Positions 53,278 through 62,406 of a stretch of DNA of 64,000 bases are shown in pieces. The translations under genes were made by a program, and so were the position numbers. Origin of the DNA: Streptomyces flavofungini (GTDB taxonomy: Bacteria; Actinomycetota; Actinomycetes; Streptomycetales; Streptomycetaceae); assembly GCF_030388665.1 (NCBI RefSeq), contig NZ_CP128846.1, positions 620,001 through 684,000 of the forward strand, read 5' to 3'. Numbering within the stretch: position 1 is the stretch's first letter; each line of letters opens with the position of its first letter. The notes beneath the pieces are model-generated. The model did not search any database, was not told where the DNA came from, and was given only the letters and a program-made list of their open reading frames with translations.

Positions 53278-54819
53278 GTGGTGATGAAGTGGCGGCACGG
53301 GGCGTTGCCCGCGGCACCGCTGGCGGCGCTGGTCCTCCTCGTGGCGACCGGCTGCACGAGTTCGCCGGACACCCCGGAGAAGCCGACCGGCGGGCCCTCC
53401 ACGTCCGGGGCGCACTCCACCTCCGTGGCCCGGGTGTGCGCCGAGCCCGCGGCCGGGCCCAAGCAGGCTCCGGCGGGCGCGGTGGCGGTCGACCCCGGGG
53501 TGGTCGGCGACCTGGCCGCGAAGACCAGGAGCAGGCCCCCCAGGACCACGTTCTGGCTGCGCCCCGGCAAGCACAGGCTCGACCCCGACCGCTATGCCCA
53601 GGTCGTCGCCAAGGAGGGGAACGTCTACATCGGCGCTCCGGGCGCGGTGCTCGACGGCCGGAAGACCAACCTGTACGCGTTCAGCGGCAAGGCCCGCGAC
53701 GTCACCCTCCGCCATCTGACCGTGCAGCGTTTCGCCGCGCCGAACAACGAGGGCGTGGTCAACCACGACATGGCCGACGGCTGGGTGATCGAGCACTCCA
53801 GGATCCAGTACAACTCCGGCGCCGGGCTGATGGCCGGTGCGCGGCAGAAGGTGCGCGGCAACTGCCTGCGCGCCAACGGTCAGTACGGGATGAACGCGTA
53901 CAAGACCGGTGACTCCATCAAGGACCTGGTGGTCGAGGGCAATGAGGTCGTGGGCAACAACACCGACGACTGGGAGAAGCGGAAGCCGGGCTGCGGCTGC
54001 ACCGGAGGCATCAAGTTCTGGGCCGTCGACGGCGCCGACGTCCGCGGCAACTGGGTGCACGACAACCGCGGTGCCGGGCTGTGGGCGGACAACAACAACA
54101 ACGACTTCCGCATCGAGAACAACGTCATCGAGACCAACGACGGCGCGGCGCTGATGTACGAGACCAGCTACAACGCGGTCGTCCGCAACAACACGATCCG
54201 GCGGAACAACTGGGTCGAGGGCCGCAAGTACGCCGACCGGGGCGACAACTTCCCGTACGCGACCGTCTATGTGTCCGAGTCCGGCGGCGAGCCACGGATC
54301 CGGGCCCGCACGAACAAGATCGAGATCTACCGGAACGTCCTGGAGAACAACTGGTCCGGAATCACCCTGTGGGAGAACTCCGACCGGTTCTGCAACAGCC
54401 CGGCCAACACCTCGACCGGCTACTGCACGCTGCTGGTGAAGGACGTCGACCGCTGCGAGCAGCCCGGGATCTCCACCGCGCCGCTGTACTCCGACTGCCG
54501 GTGGAAGACACAGCGGGTGGACATCCACGACAACCGCTTCGTCCTGAAGAAGTCCGTCGTCAAGTGCGCGTCCGAGTGCGCCCGCATGGCGGTCCTCTCC
54601 AACTACGGGACCTACCCCAAGTGGTCGCCGTACAAGGGCAAGCGGGTGGCGGAGGCGATCACCCACAAGCAGCACAACCGCTGGCACGACAACGTCTACC
54701 GCGGACCGTGGAGCTTCGTCGCGGCCGACACGGACGGCGAGCTCGACTCCCGGAAGTGGCAGGCCGCGCCGTACCGGCAGGACGCGGGCAGCACCTTCGA
54801 CCCCCGGGCCGGTGGTTGA
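53278..54819 (+). CDS. Right-handed beta-helix lipoprotein (epimerase/lyase-like)
   Basis: This encodes 513 residues from a GTG with GGGGGAC upstream; GTG 53281 and ATG 53284 are alternatives. The signal peptide ends at a lipobox-like VATGC, so it is probably anchored outside the membrane. The body is a parallel beta-helix: NVYIGAPGAVLDGRKTNLYA, DVTLRHLTVQRFAAPNNEGV, WVIEHSRIQYNSGAGLMAGA and FRIENNVIETNDGAALMYET. This fold is shared by uronate C5-epimerases (AlgG type), pectate and alginate lyases. Next to AlgD-like and heparinase-like genes, a uronate-modifying role is plausible, but no catalytic set could be fixed. Confidence 0.85.
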   Translation: MVMKWRHGALPAAPLAALVLLVATGCTSSPDTPEKPTGGPSTSGAHSTSVARVCAEPAAGPKQAPAGAVAVDPGVVGDLAAKTRSRPPRTTFWLRPGKHRLDPDRYAQVVAKEGNVYIGAPGAVLDGRKTNLYAFSGKARDVTLRHLTVQRFAAPNNEGVVNHDMADGWVIEHSRIQYNSGAGLMAGARQKVRGNCLRANGQYGMNAYKTGDSIKDLVVEGNEVVGNNTDDWEKRKPGCGCTGGIKFWAVDGADVRGNWVHDNRGAGLWADNNNNDFRIENNVIETNDGAALMYETSYNAVVRNNTIRRNNWVEGRKYADRGDNFPYATVYVSESGGEPRIRARTNKIEIYRNVLENNWSGITLWENSDRFCNSPANTSTGYCTLLVKDVDRCEQPGISTAPLYSDCRWKTQRVDIHDNRFVLKKSVVKCASECARMAVLSNYGTYPKWSPYKGKRVAEAITHKQHNRWHDNVYRGPWSFVAADTDGELDSRKWQAAPYRQDAGSTFDPRAGG

Positions 54820-54820
54820 G

Positions 54821-56116
54821 ATGGGCGGGTACCTGCTGCGCGGAAGGCCGCCCGGCACACCGGACCTGACGGTCACTCAGTCCGGCGTCGAAGCACGCCC
54901 CGCGGGCACGCCGAAGGCGGTCGGGATCGTCTGGGCGCTCCTGGCCCTCAACACGCTGGGCTCCGCCGGGGCGAAGACCGTCGTCACACTGCCCCGCTCG
55001 CTCATCCAGATGGCGACCATGGGGGCGCTGGTCGCCGCGTTCGCCCTGGCGCTCGCGCTCAACCTGCGGCTGCGGATCCGGCCCAGCGCCTTCGTGCTCC
55101 TGCTCACCCTGCTGCTCGTGCCGAGCGTGATCTCCAGCGCGAACCTGGAGGTCGGGTACGGCGCCTTGTTCCGCTGCGCCCGGCTCGCGCTCTTCGTCGG
55201 CACGCTGTGGCTGCTCAGCCGCTGGTGGAACGGGGACGTGACGTTCGTCCGGTATCACATCCGGATGTACTTCGCGGTCCTCGTGTCGGTGGCCGCGGGC
55301 CTGGTCGTCTCGCCGGGCACGGCCATGCCCGAGTACTACGGCGGGCGCCTGGTCGGCGCGCTCTGGCCGCTCACGCCGCCGCAGATCGGGCAGTACGCCG
55401 CGGTGATCATCGGGCTCACCGTGCTGCTCCTGCTCGGCCGCATGACCGACAGGACCAGCGCGGTGGTGATCATCGTCCCGTCCGTCGCCCTGCTCGCCCT
55501 GACCCACACCCGCACGGCCACGCTCGGCCTGCTCATCGGGCTGGTGCTCGCGATCAGCTCGCTCGTCCTGACCAGCGCCGCCGCCCGCCGGTTCTTCGGC
55601 TGGACGGTGCTGATCGCCACGGTGGCCGCGGTGGCGTTCAGCTCCGCGCTGCAGTCGTGGTACCTGCGCGGCCAGAGCCAGGAGAACCTGTCCGACCTCA
55701 CCGGCCGGGCCAAGGTCTGGGACGCCCTGCTCGCTGCGCCCCGGACGACCGGGGAGAAGGTGTTCGGCGTCGGCCTGAGCGACAAGTCCTTCGGCGGTCT
55801 TCCGATCGACAACAGCTGGCTCGCCGTCTACCACGAGCAGGGCCTGATCGGCATCACCCTCGTGGCGGCGATGATCGCCGTCCTCGGCGGCGTCGCGTTG
55901 CTGCGGCCACCGTCGGTGCCGAGGGCCTGCGCGATCTTCCTCATCAGCTACTGCGCGATCTCGTCGTACACCGAGGCCGGGCTCGGCGACGCCTCGCCGT
56001 ATCTGCTGCATCTGGCCCTGGCCGCCTCGCTGCTCGCGACACCCGCGCCCGCGGCCACGCCGCTCCCCACGACCGCAGTGCCCCGACGACGTGTCCCGCG
56101 ATGGGCCCGGAGGTGA
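54821..56116 (+). CDS. Wzy-like O-antigen polymerase/ligase
   Basis: This encodes 431 residues from an ATG two bases after the beta-helix stop (a GTG nine bases earlier is also possible). About ten to twelve transmembrane helices are seen: MATMGALVAAFALALALNLR, AFVLLLTLLLVPSVI, QYAAVIIGLTVLLLLG and FGWTVLIATVAAVAFSS. A large periplasmic-side loop holds LTGRAKVWDALLAAPRTTGE and FGGLPIDNSWLAVYHEQGLI. The Arg in LTGRAKVWDA and the DNSWL-EQG pattern are typical of Wzy/WaaL-type proteins. It should join lipid-linked repeats outside the membrane, working with the two Wzz-like proteins. Confidence 0.85.
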   Translation: MGGYLLRGRPPGTPDLTVTQSGVEARPAGTPKAVGIVWALLALNTLGSAGAKTVVTLPRSLIQMATMGALVAAFALALALNLRLRIRPSAFVLLLTLLLVPSVISSANLEVGYGALFRCARLALFVGTLWLLSRWWNGDVTFVRYHIRMYFAVLVSVAAGLVVSPGTAMPEYYGGRLVGALWPLTPPQIGQYAAVIIGLTVLLLLGRMTDRTSAVVIIVPSVALLALTHTRTATLGLLIGLVLAISSLVLTSAAARRFFGWTVLIATVAAVAFSSALQSWYLRGQSQENLSDLTGRAKVWDALLAAPRTTGEKVFGVGLSDKSFGGLPIDNSWLAVYHEQGLIGITLVAAMIAVLGGVALLRPPSVPRACAIFLISYCAISSYTEAGLGDASPYLLHLALAASLLATPAPAATPLPTTAVPRRRVPRWARR

Positions 56117-56124
56117 CCTTGAGC

Positions 56125-57399
56125 ATGCGTGTACTGGTCGTGCACAACCGCTACTCCTCGGCGCAGCCGAGCGGCGAGAACAGGGTCGTCGACCAGGAGG
56201 CGGGACTGCTGCGCGCGGCCGGCCACCGCGTCGACGTGTTCGAGCGGCGCAGCGACGACATCGCCGCCCGCTCCCTGCTCGGCAAGGCCGCGGTGCCGCT
56301 CCTCGTGCCGTGGAACCCGGCGGTCCGCTCGCGGCTCGCCGCCCGGCTGCGCGCCGAGCGCCCGGACGTGGTGCACGTCCACAACGTCTTCCCGCTCCTG
56401 TCCCCCGCGGTCATCGCCGCCTGCGCCGACGCCGACGTGCCCGTCGTCGCCACGCTGCACAACTACACCCAGGTGTGCCCACCCGGCACGCTGCACCGGG
56501 ACGGCAAGGTGTGCACCGAGTGCGTCGGGGCGAAGGTGTCGCTGCCCGCCGTGCGGCACGGCTGCTACCGCGACTCGCGGCTCGCGACGGTGCCGCTCGC
56601 CGTCAGCCTCGCGGTCAACCGGCGGCGGTGGTGGACCGGGGTGGAGCGGTTCTTCTGCATCTCCGCGGCGCAGCGCGACGTCCTGGTGCGGTCCGGCATG
56701 CCGCCGGAGCGGCTCGTGGTGAAGCACAACTTCGTGCCCGACCCGGGCGCTCGCAGGGTGGGGGCGGGCGAACACCTGCTCTTCCTCGGCCGCCTCGCGG
56801 AGACCAAGGGCGTGGGGCTGCTCATGGCCGCGTGGGACCGCCTCGCCGCGGACGGCGGGGCGGGCGTGCCGCTCGTGCTCGTCGGGGCGGGGCCGCTGGA
56901 GCGGGAGGTGACCGCCTGGGCCGCGGGCCGTGACGACGTGCGGTACCTGGGCCTGCGCGACCCGCAGGAGTGCTGGGACACGGTCGCGCGGTCGGTGGCC
57001 GTGCTGGCGCCGTCGGTGGCCATGGAGACGTTCGGCCTGGTGGTGGCGGAGGCCATGGCGGCGGAGGTCCCCGCGGTCGCCGCCGGTCACGGTGCCTTCG
57101 TCGAGCTCGTCGAGAACGGGGTGACCGGGCTGCTCCACGAGCCGGGCGATGCCGCCGCGCTCGCGGCCGCCATCCGCCGGATCGCGACCGAGCGGGACCG
57201 CAACCGGGAGATGGGGCAGGCGGCCCGGCGCCGTTACGAACGGAACTTCAGCCCGGCCGTCGGTCTGGAGCGCCTGGAGGAGGGGTACCGCGCCGCGATC
57301 GCGGGGCGGTACGGCGGCGGGAACAGCACGCCGCCGGCAGGAGACGCACACACGGGCTCGCGGGGGGACTCCCGCGCGAGCAGAGATGGGGGGATGTAG
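56125..57399 (+). CDS. Glycosyltransferase family 4
   Basis: This encodes 424 residues from ATG 56125; TTG 56119 is closer to the GGAGG site (56109-56113) and is an alternative. N-terminal MRVLVVHNRYSSAQPSGENR, VHVHNVFPLLSPAVI, TLHNYTQVCPPGTLHRDGKV and CTECVGAKV belong to a GT4 subgroup acting in capsule synthesis. The C-terminal GT-B half has HLLFLGRLAETKGVGLLMAA and APSVAMETFGLVVAEAMAAE (the EX7E site, Glu in METFGLVVAEAMA). It adds a sugar to the growing repeat. The C-terminal tail is low complexity. The next ATG starts right after its stop. Confidence 0.9.
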   Translation: MRVLVVHNRYSSAQPSGENRVVDQEAGLLRAAGHRVDVFERRSDDIAARSLLGKAAVPLLVPWNPAVRSRLAARLRAERPDVVHVHNVFPLLSPAVIAACADADVPVVATLHNYTQVCPPGTLHRDGKVCTECVGAKVSLPAVRHGCYRDSRLATVPLAVSLAVNRRRWWTGVERFFCISAAQRDVLVRSGMPPERLVVKHNFVPDPGARRVGAGEHLLFLGRLAETKGVGLLMAAWDRLAADGGAGVPLVLVGAGPLEREVTAWAAGRDDVRYLGLRDPQECWDTVARSVAVLAPSVAMETFGLVVAEAMAAEVPAVAAGHGAFVELVENGVTGLLHEPGDAAALAAAIRRIATERDRNREMGQAARRRYERNFSPAVGLERLEEGYRAAIAGRYGGGNSTPPAGDAHTGSRGDSRASRDGGM

Positions 57400-58653
57400 A
57401 TGACAGGATGCCGACTCTGTGGTTCGGCGGCGCTCGCGAGCGTCGTGGACCTCGGCGCGACACCGCCGTGCGAGAGCTTCCTCGCCGCGGATCAACTGGA
57501 CGCGGCGGAACCGGCGTACCCGCTGCACCTGCGGGTCTGCACCGAGTGCTGGCTCGCGCAGATCCCGCCGCTGATCACGCCGGAGGAGACGTTCAAGGAG
57601 TACGCGTACTTCTCCTCGTACTCGACCTCCTGGGTGGAGCACGCGCGCGGGTACGTCGCCGGTGCCGTCGAGCGGGTGGGGCTCGGCCCCGACGCCTTCG
57701 TGGTCGAGGTGGCGAGCAACGACGGGTACCTCCTGAAGCACGTGGTGGACCGGGGCATCCGCTGCCTCGGCATCGAGCCCTCGGTGAACGTCGGCGCCGC
57801 CGCCCGGGAGAAGGGCGTGCCCACGCTCACGGAGTTCCTGAGCCCGGACACCGGCGCGGCCGTCCGTGCCGAGCACGGCCCCGCTGACCTGGTCGTGGCC
57901 AACAACGTGTACGCGCACATCCCCGACGTGATCGGGTTCACCCAGGGGCTGCGGGCCCTGGTCGCCGACGACGGCTGGGTCTCCATCGAGGTGCAGCACC
58001 TGCTGACGCTGATCGAGGAGAACCAGTACGACACGATCTACCACGAGCACTTCCAGTACTACACGGTCGCCTCCGCGATCCGGGCCCTCGCGAGCGGCGG
58101 ACTCGCCCTCGTGGACGTCGAGTTGCTGCCCACGCACGGCGGCTCCATCCGGCTGTGGGCCCGGCCGGCCGAGGTGGCGGGCGAGCCGCCGCAGCGGGTG
58201 GCCGACGTCCTCGCCCGGGAGAAGGCCGCCGGGCTCCAGGAACTGTCCGGGTACACGGAGTTCTCCGCCCGCGTCGCCAAGGTGCGCAGGGACCTCCTGA
58301 AGTTCCTCATCGAGGCGGCCGAACGCGGTGAGACGGTCGTCGGCTACGGCGCCCCCGGCAAGGGCAACACCCTGCTCAACCACTGCGGCATCCGCCCCGA
58401 CCTGCTCGCGTACACGGTCGACCGCAACCCCTACAAGCACGGCAGGTTCACCCCGGGCACCCGCGTCCCGATCCTGCCGCCCGAACAGATCGCCGCCGAC
58501 AAGCCCGACTACGTTCTCGTCCTGCCGTGGAACCTGCGGGCCGAACTGACCGAGCAGCTGTCCTTCGTGCACGACTGGGGCGGCCGCCTGGTCTTTCCCA
58601 TCCCGGAACTGAGCATCGTCGAGGGCGGCGTCGTCAAGGAGGTCTCAGCGTGA
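57400..58653 (+). CDS. Sugar C-methyltransferase (class I SAM, NovU/TylCIII-like)
   Basis: This encodes 417 residues starting immediately after the previous stop. An N-terminal zinc knuckle (CRLCGS and VCTECWLAQ), a SAM-binding core (FVVEVASNDGYLLKHVVDRG, LVVANNVYAHIPDV, YHEHFQYYTVASA) and a C-terminal Rossmann-like domain (VVGYGAPGKGNTLLNHCGI) form the three-domain layout of sugar C-3 methyltransferases such as TylC3 and NovU. The EHF motif in YHEHFQYY is the expected catalytic region. It would make a branched-chain sugar, most likely on a nucleotide-bound keto sugar from the adjacent cytidylyltransferase pathway. Confidence 0.88.
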   Translation: MTGCRLCGSAALASVVDLGATPPCESFLAADQLDAAEPAYPLHLRVCTECWLAQIPPLITPEETFKEYAYFSSYSTSWVEHARGYVAGAVERVGLGPDAFVVEVASNDGYLLKHVVDRGIRCLGIEPSVNVGAAAREKGVPTLTEFLSPDTGAAVRAEHGPADLVVANNVYAHIPDVIGFTQGLRALVADDGWVSIEVQHLLTLIEENQYDTIYHEHFQYYTVASAIRALASGGLALVDVELLPTHGGSIRLWARPAEVAGEPPQRVADVLAREKAAGLQELSGYTEFSARVAKVRRDLLKFLIEAAERGETVVGYGAPGKGNTLLNHCGIRPDLLAYTVDRNPYKHGRFTPGTRVPILPPEQIAADKPDYVLVLPWNLRAELTEQLSFVHDWGGRLVFPIPELSIVEGGVVKEVSA

Positions 58654-59444
58654 AGGTCGTTCTGTTCTGCGGGGGTTACGGGATGCGGATGCGCAGCGGC
58701 GCCGCGGACGACGTGCCCAAGCCGATGGCGATGGTCGGCCCCAGACCGCTGATCTGGCACGTCATGCGCTACTACGCGCACTTCGGGCACAAGGAGTTCA
58801 TCCTGTGCCTCGGCTACGGCGCCCACCACATCAAGGACTTCTTCCTGCACTACGAGGAGACGACGTCCAACGACTTCGTGCTCCGGGGCGGCAGGACCGA
58901 GCTGCTCTCCACCGACATAGCCGACTGGACGATCACGTTCGCGCAGACCGGCATCGAGTCGCCGATCGGGGAACGCCTGCGCCGGGTGCGCCACCACCTG
59001 GACGGCGACGAGATGTTCCTCGCCAACTACGCCGACGTGCTCACCGACGCCCCGCTGCCGGAGATGATCGAGCGGTTCTCGCGGCGTGACGCGGGCGCCT
59101 CGATGATGGTGGTGCCGCCGCAGTCGTCGTTCCACTGCGTGGAGCTGGGCGAGGACGGCATGGTCGGGGGCATCACCGCGGTGAGCGACATGCCGCTGTG
59201 GGAGAACGGCGGCTACTTCGTGCTGCGCCAGGAGGTCTTCGACCACATCCCGGAGAACGGGGACCTGGTCGCCGACGGCTGCGCCCGACTGGCCAAGCAG
59301 GGCCGCCTGGTGGCGCATCAGCACCGCGGCTTCTGGAAGCCCACGGACACCGTGAAGGAGCGCGCCGCGCTCGACAGCGCCTACGCCCGGGGCGAGCGCC
59401 CCTGGGCCGTGTGGGAGCGGGACCGCGCGGGGGTGGGCGCGTGA
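58650..59444 (+). CDS. rfbF: Glucose-1-phosphate cytidylyltransferase-like nucleotidyltransferase
   Basis: This encodes 264 residues. GTG 58650 overlaps the previous stop, behind AAGGAGG. The start VVLFCGGYGMRMR, VPKPMAMVGPRPLIWHVMRY, ILCLGYGAHHIKDFFLHYEE and ENGGYFVLRQEVFDHIPE match RfbF/AscA enzymes that make CDP-glucose. The signature GGxGxR loop is GGYGMRMR. Normally CDP-glucose 4,6-dehydratase follows, but none lies in this window, so the route is either completed elsewhere or differs. It links to the C-methyltransferase, deacetylase and epimerase genes beside it. Confidence 0.88.
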   Translation: MKVVLFCGGYGMRMRSGAADDVPKPMAMVGPRPLIWHVMRYYAHFGHKEFILCLGYGAHHIKDFFLHYEETTSNDFVLRGGRTELLSTDIADWTITFAQTGIESPIGERLRRVRHHLDGDEMFLANYADVLTDAPLPEMIERFSRRDAGASMMVVPPQSSFHCVELGEDGMVGGITAVSDMPLWENGGYFVLRQEVFDHIPENGDLVADGCARLAKQGRLVAHQHRGFWKPTDTVKERAALDSAYARGERPWAVWERDRAGVGA

Positions 59445-60106
59445 TCCGCCTGGGGGCCGGGCGCCGCCTGGACCGGATCGTCGCGGTCGGCGCGCACTGC
59501 GACGACATCGCCATCGGCGCGGGCGGCACGCTCCTGGCGATGTGTCTCGCGCGGCCGGGGCTGCGCGTCGACGCGCTGGTGCTCTCGGGCGGCGGCGGCG
59601 AGCGGGAGCAGGAGGAGCGGGCCGCGCTCGCCGCCTTCTGCCCCGGCGCCGAACTGCACCTGACCGTCCTGAAGCTGCCCGACGGCCGGATGCCCGCGCA
59701 CTGGGAGGAGGCCAAGGCCGCGGTCGAGGAACTGCGCGCACAGAGCGATCCCGACCTGGTCCTCGCGCCGCGCACCGACGACGCGCACCAGGACCACCGC
59801 GGCCTGGCGAAGCTGATGACCACCGCGTTCCGCGACCACCTGGTGCTCGGCTACGAGATCGTCAAGTGGGACGGCGACCTCGGCCGCCCGTCGGCGTACC
59901 AGCCGCTGTCGCCGCAGACCGCCGAACAGAAGGTCCGGCTGCTGCAGGAGCACTACCCCTCGCAGCGGCACCGGCCCTGGTACGACCGCGAGGCCTTCCT
60001 CGGCCTCGCGCGGATCCGGGGCATCGAATGCCACGCGCGCTACGCCGAGGCGTTCGCCGTCACCAAACTCACGCTCGATCTCGGCACTTTCGATCTGGGG
60101 GACTGA
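59441..60106 (+). CDS. PIG-L family deacetylase
   Basis: This encodes 221 residues. GTG 59441 overlaps the previous stop. Metal-site AHCDDIAIGAGGTLL (the AHxDD motif) and PRTDDAHQDHRGLAKL (HxDH) are intact, as in LmbE/PIG-L zinc enzymes that remove acetyl groups from N-acetylated sugars or related amides. In this operon it could deacetylate an amino sugar of the repeat or of the CDP-sugar. There is no signal peptide, so it acts in the cytoplasm. Confidence 0.9.
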   Translation: MIRLGAGRRLDRIVAVGAHCDDIAIGAGGTLLAMCLARPGLRVDALVLSGGGGEREQEERAALAAFCPGAELHLTVLKLPDGRMPAHWEEAKAAVEELRAQSDPDLVLAPRTDDAHQDHRGLAKLMTTAFRDHLVLGYEIVKWDGDLGRPSAYQPLSPQTAEQKVRLLQEHYPSQRHRPWYDREAFLGLARIRGIECHARYAEAFAVTKLTLDLGTFDLGD

Positions 60107-60109
60107 AAC

Positions 60110-61135
60110 TTGCGCGTACTGCTCACCGGGCACCAGGGCTACCTCGGCACCGTCATGGCTCCCGTCCTCACGGCCGCCGGGCACGAGGTCGTCGGCCTCG
60201 ACTCCGGCCTGTTCGCCGACTGCGTCCTCGGCCCGGCCCCCGCGGACCCGCCGGGGCCCCGGGTGGACCTGCGCGACGTCACGGCCGCGCACGTGGCCGG
60301 GGTGGACGCCGTGATCCACCTGGCCGCCCTCTCCAACGACCCGCTGGGCTCCCTGGCGCCGGAGCTCACCTACGACATCAACCACCACGCGTCCGTCACG
60401 CTCGCCCGCCTCGCCCGCGACGCCGGAGTACGACGCTTCCTGTACGCCTCCACCTGCTCGGTCTACGGCGCCGCCGGCGGTGACGACCTGGTGACCGAGG
60501 ACGCCCCGCTGCGCCCGGTGACGCCGTACGCGGAGTCCAAGGTGCGCGTCGAGGACGACCTGCACGCGCTGGCCGACGGCGACTTCAGCCCGGTGTACAT
60601 GCGCAACGCCACCGCCTTCGGCTACTCGCCCCGGCTGCGCGCCGACATCGTCCTGAACAACCTCGTGGGCCACGCGCTCCTGTCCGGCGAGGTCCTCGTG
60701 ATGTCCGACGGCACCCCGTGGCGCCCGCTCGTGCACGCCGCCGACATCGCCCGGGCCTTCACGGCCGCCCTGGGAGCGCCCCGGGACGCCGTGCACGACC
60801 GGGCGTTCAACATCGGCAGCGAGGTCAACAACGTCACCGTCGCCGAGATCGCCGAGCAGGTCGCCGAGGCGGTGTCGGGGTCGAAGGTGGTGATCACCGG
60901 CGAGACGGGCGCCGACCCGCGCTCGTACCGGGTGGACTTCTCCCGGTTCCGGGAGGCGATCCCCGGCTTCGACTGCGAGTGGACGGTGAAGCGTGGCGCC
61001 CTCGAACTGGCCGACGCCTACCGTACGTTCGGGCTGACCCGGGAGGGCTTCGAGCAGCGCTTCACCCGTCTTGCCGTGCTGCGCGCGGCGTCCGAAGCGG
61101 GGGCCGTCGACGACACCCTGCGGTGGAGCCGATGA
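60110..61135 (+). CDS. NAD-dependent nucleotide-sugar epimerase/dehydratase (extended SDR)
   Basis: This encodes 341 residues from TTG 60110. The nucleotide site is LLTGHQGYLGTVMAPVLTAA (variant of GxxGxxG), the catalytic Ser/Thr region is YASTCSVYGAAG, and the YxxxK pair is PYAESKVRVE. TPWRPLVHAADIARAF and the DPRSYRVDFSRF tail are typical of sugar epimerases of the WcaG type. It is a candidate for the missing ketone-forming or epimerising step on the CDP-sugar, although it does not look like classical RfbG. It overlaps the next gene at ATGA. Confidence 0.88.
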   Translation: MRVLLTGHQGYLGTVMAPVLTAAGHEVVGLDSGLFADCVLGPAPADPPGPRVDLRDVTAAHVAGVDAVIHLAALSNDPLGSLAPELTYDINHHASVTLARLARDAGVRRFLYASTCSVYGAAGGDDLVTEDAPLRPVTPYAESKVRVEDDLHALADGDFSPVYMRNATAFGYSPRLRADIVLNNLVGHALLSGEVLVMSDGTPWRPLVHAADIARAFTAALGAPRDAVHDRAFNIGSEVNNVTVAEIAEQVAEAVSGSKVVITGETGADPRSYRVDFSRFREAIPGFDCEWTVKRGALELADAYRTFGLTREGFEQRFTRLAVLRAASEAGAVDDTLRWSR

Positions 61136-62406
61136 CGTCGGCGGGCGCGCGGATGCACGCTCTGGTGGAGCGGCTCTACCCGCTCTGCCGGAGCATCACC
61201 GGCGACGGTGTGCGCGCCACCCTGGACATCGTCGGCGAGTACGTGCCGCTACAGGTGCACGAGGTACCGACGGGGACGCAGGTGCTCGACTGGACGGTGC
61301 CGCAGGAGTGGAACATCCGCGACGCGTACATCGCCGACAGCGACGGCAACCGCGTCGTCGACTTCGCCGCGTCCAGCCTGCACGTGCTCGGCTACAGCGT
61401 GCCGGTGGCGCGGACGATGCCGCTGTCCGAGCTGCGTGCCCACCTGCACACCCTGCCGGAGAACCCGGACTGGGTGCCGTACCGCACCAGTTACTACGAG
61501 CCGCAATGGGGATTCTGCCTGGCCCAGAACACCTTGGACGCGCTGCCGGACGGCGACTACGAGGTGTGCGTCGACTCCACGCTCGCGGACGGCCACCTCA
61601 CCTACGCCGAGCACGTGGTCCCCGGCCAGGTCCCCGACGAGGTGATCGTCTCCTGCCACGTCTGCCACCCGTCGCTCGCCAACGACAACCTCGCGGGCAT
61701 CGCGGTGGCGACGTTCCTGGCCCTGGCGCTCGCGGAGGAGACGCCGTACTACACGTACCGGTTCGTCTACGCGCCCGGGACCATCGGGGCGATCACCTGG
61801 CTCGCGCGCAACGCGGAGCGGATCGAGAGGGTCAAGCACGGCCTCGTGCTCGCCTGCGCGGGCGACTCGGGGCAGTTGACGTACAAGCAGAGCAGGCGGG
61901 GCGACGCGGAGATCGACCGGGTGCTCCGGCACGTCCTCGCGGCGTCCGAACGCCCGCACCGCGTCACCGAGTTCACGCCGTACGGCTACGACGAGCGGCA
62001 GTACTGCTCGCCCGGGTTCGACCTCGGCGTGGGCTCGCTCAGCCGGACCCCGTACGCGGGCTACCCCGAGTACCACACCTCGGCGGACAACCCGGACTTC
62101 GTCTCCCCGGAGGCGATGGCGGACACGCTCGCCGTCTGCCGCGAGGCGTTCGCCGTCCTCGACCGCAACCGGCGGTACGTCAACCTCAGCCCCTACGGCG
62201 AACCGCAGCTGGGCCGACGGGGGTTGTACGCCTCGCTCGGCGGCCGCAGCGACGCGCAGCAGGCGCAGATGGCGATGCTCTGGGTGCTGAGCCTCTCCGA
62301 CGGCGAGCACAGTCTGCTCGACGTGGCCGAGCGGGCGGGGCTGCCGTTCGAGACCGTCGCCGTCGCGGCCGACGCCCTGCACGGTGCCGGGCTGATCAAG
62401 GCATGA
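61132..62406 (+). CDS. DUF4910/DUF2172 peptidase-like protein
   Basis: This encodes 424 residues. ATG 61132 overlaps the previous stop. An N-terminal DUF2172-like part (LVERLYPLCRSITGDGVRAT, VLDWTVPQEWNIRDAYI) is followed by an M28-like zinc-peptidase core (VSCHVCHPSLANDNLAGIAV, YRFVYAPGTIGAITWL, YPEYHTSADNPDFV). A C-terminal winged helix follows (WVLSLSDGEHSLLDVAERAG). Ligand-type His, Asp and Glu are present. The family is recurrent in surface-sugar clusters, always near cytidylyltransferase, PIG-L and epimerase genes, with no proven reaction. It may hydrolyse an amide on a sugar. Confidence 0.88.
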   Translation: MTSAGARMHALVERLYPLCRSITGDGVRATLDIVGEYVPLQVHEVPTGTQVLDWTVPQEWNIRDAYIADSDGNRVVDFAASSLHVLGYSVPVARTMPLSELRAHLHTLPENPDWVPYRTSYYEPQWGFCLAQNTLDALPDGDYEVCVDSTLADGHLTYAEHVVPGQVPDEVIVSCHVCHPSLANDNLAGIAVATFLALALAEETPYYTYRFVYAPGTIGAITWLARNAERIERVKHGLVLACAGDSGQLTYKQSRRGDAEIDRVLRHVLAASERPHRVTEFTPYGYDERQYCSPGFDLGVGSLSRTPYAGYPEYHTSADNPDFVSPEAMADTLAVCREAFAVLDRNRRYVNLSPYGEPQLGRRGLYASLGGRSDAQQAQMAMLWVLSLSDGEHSLLDVAERAGLPFETVAVAADALHGAGLIKA

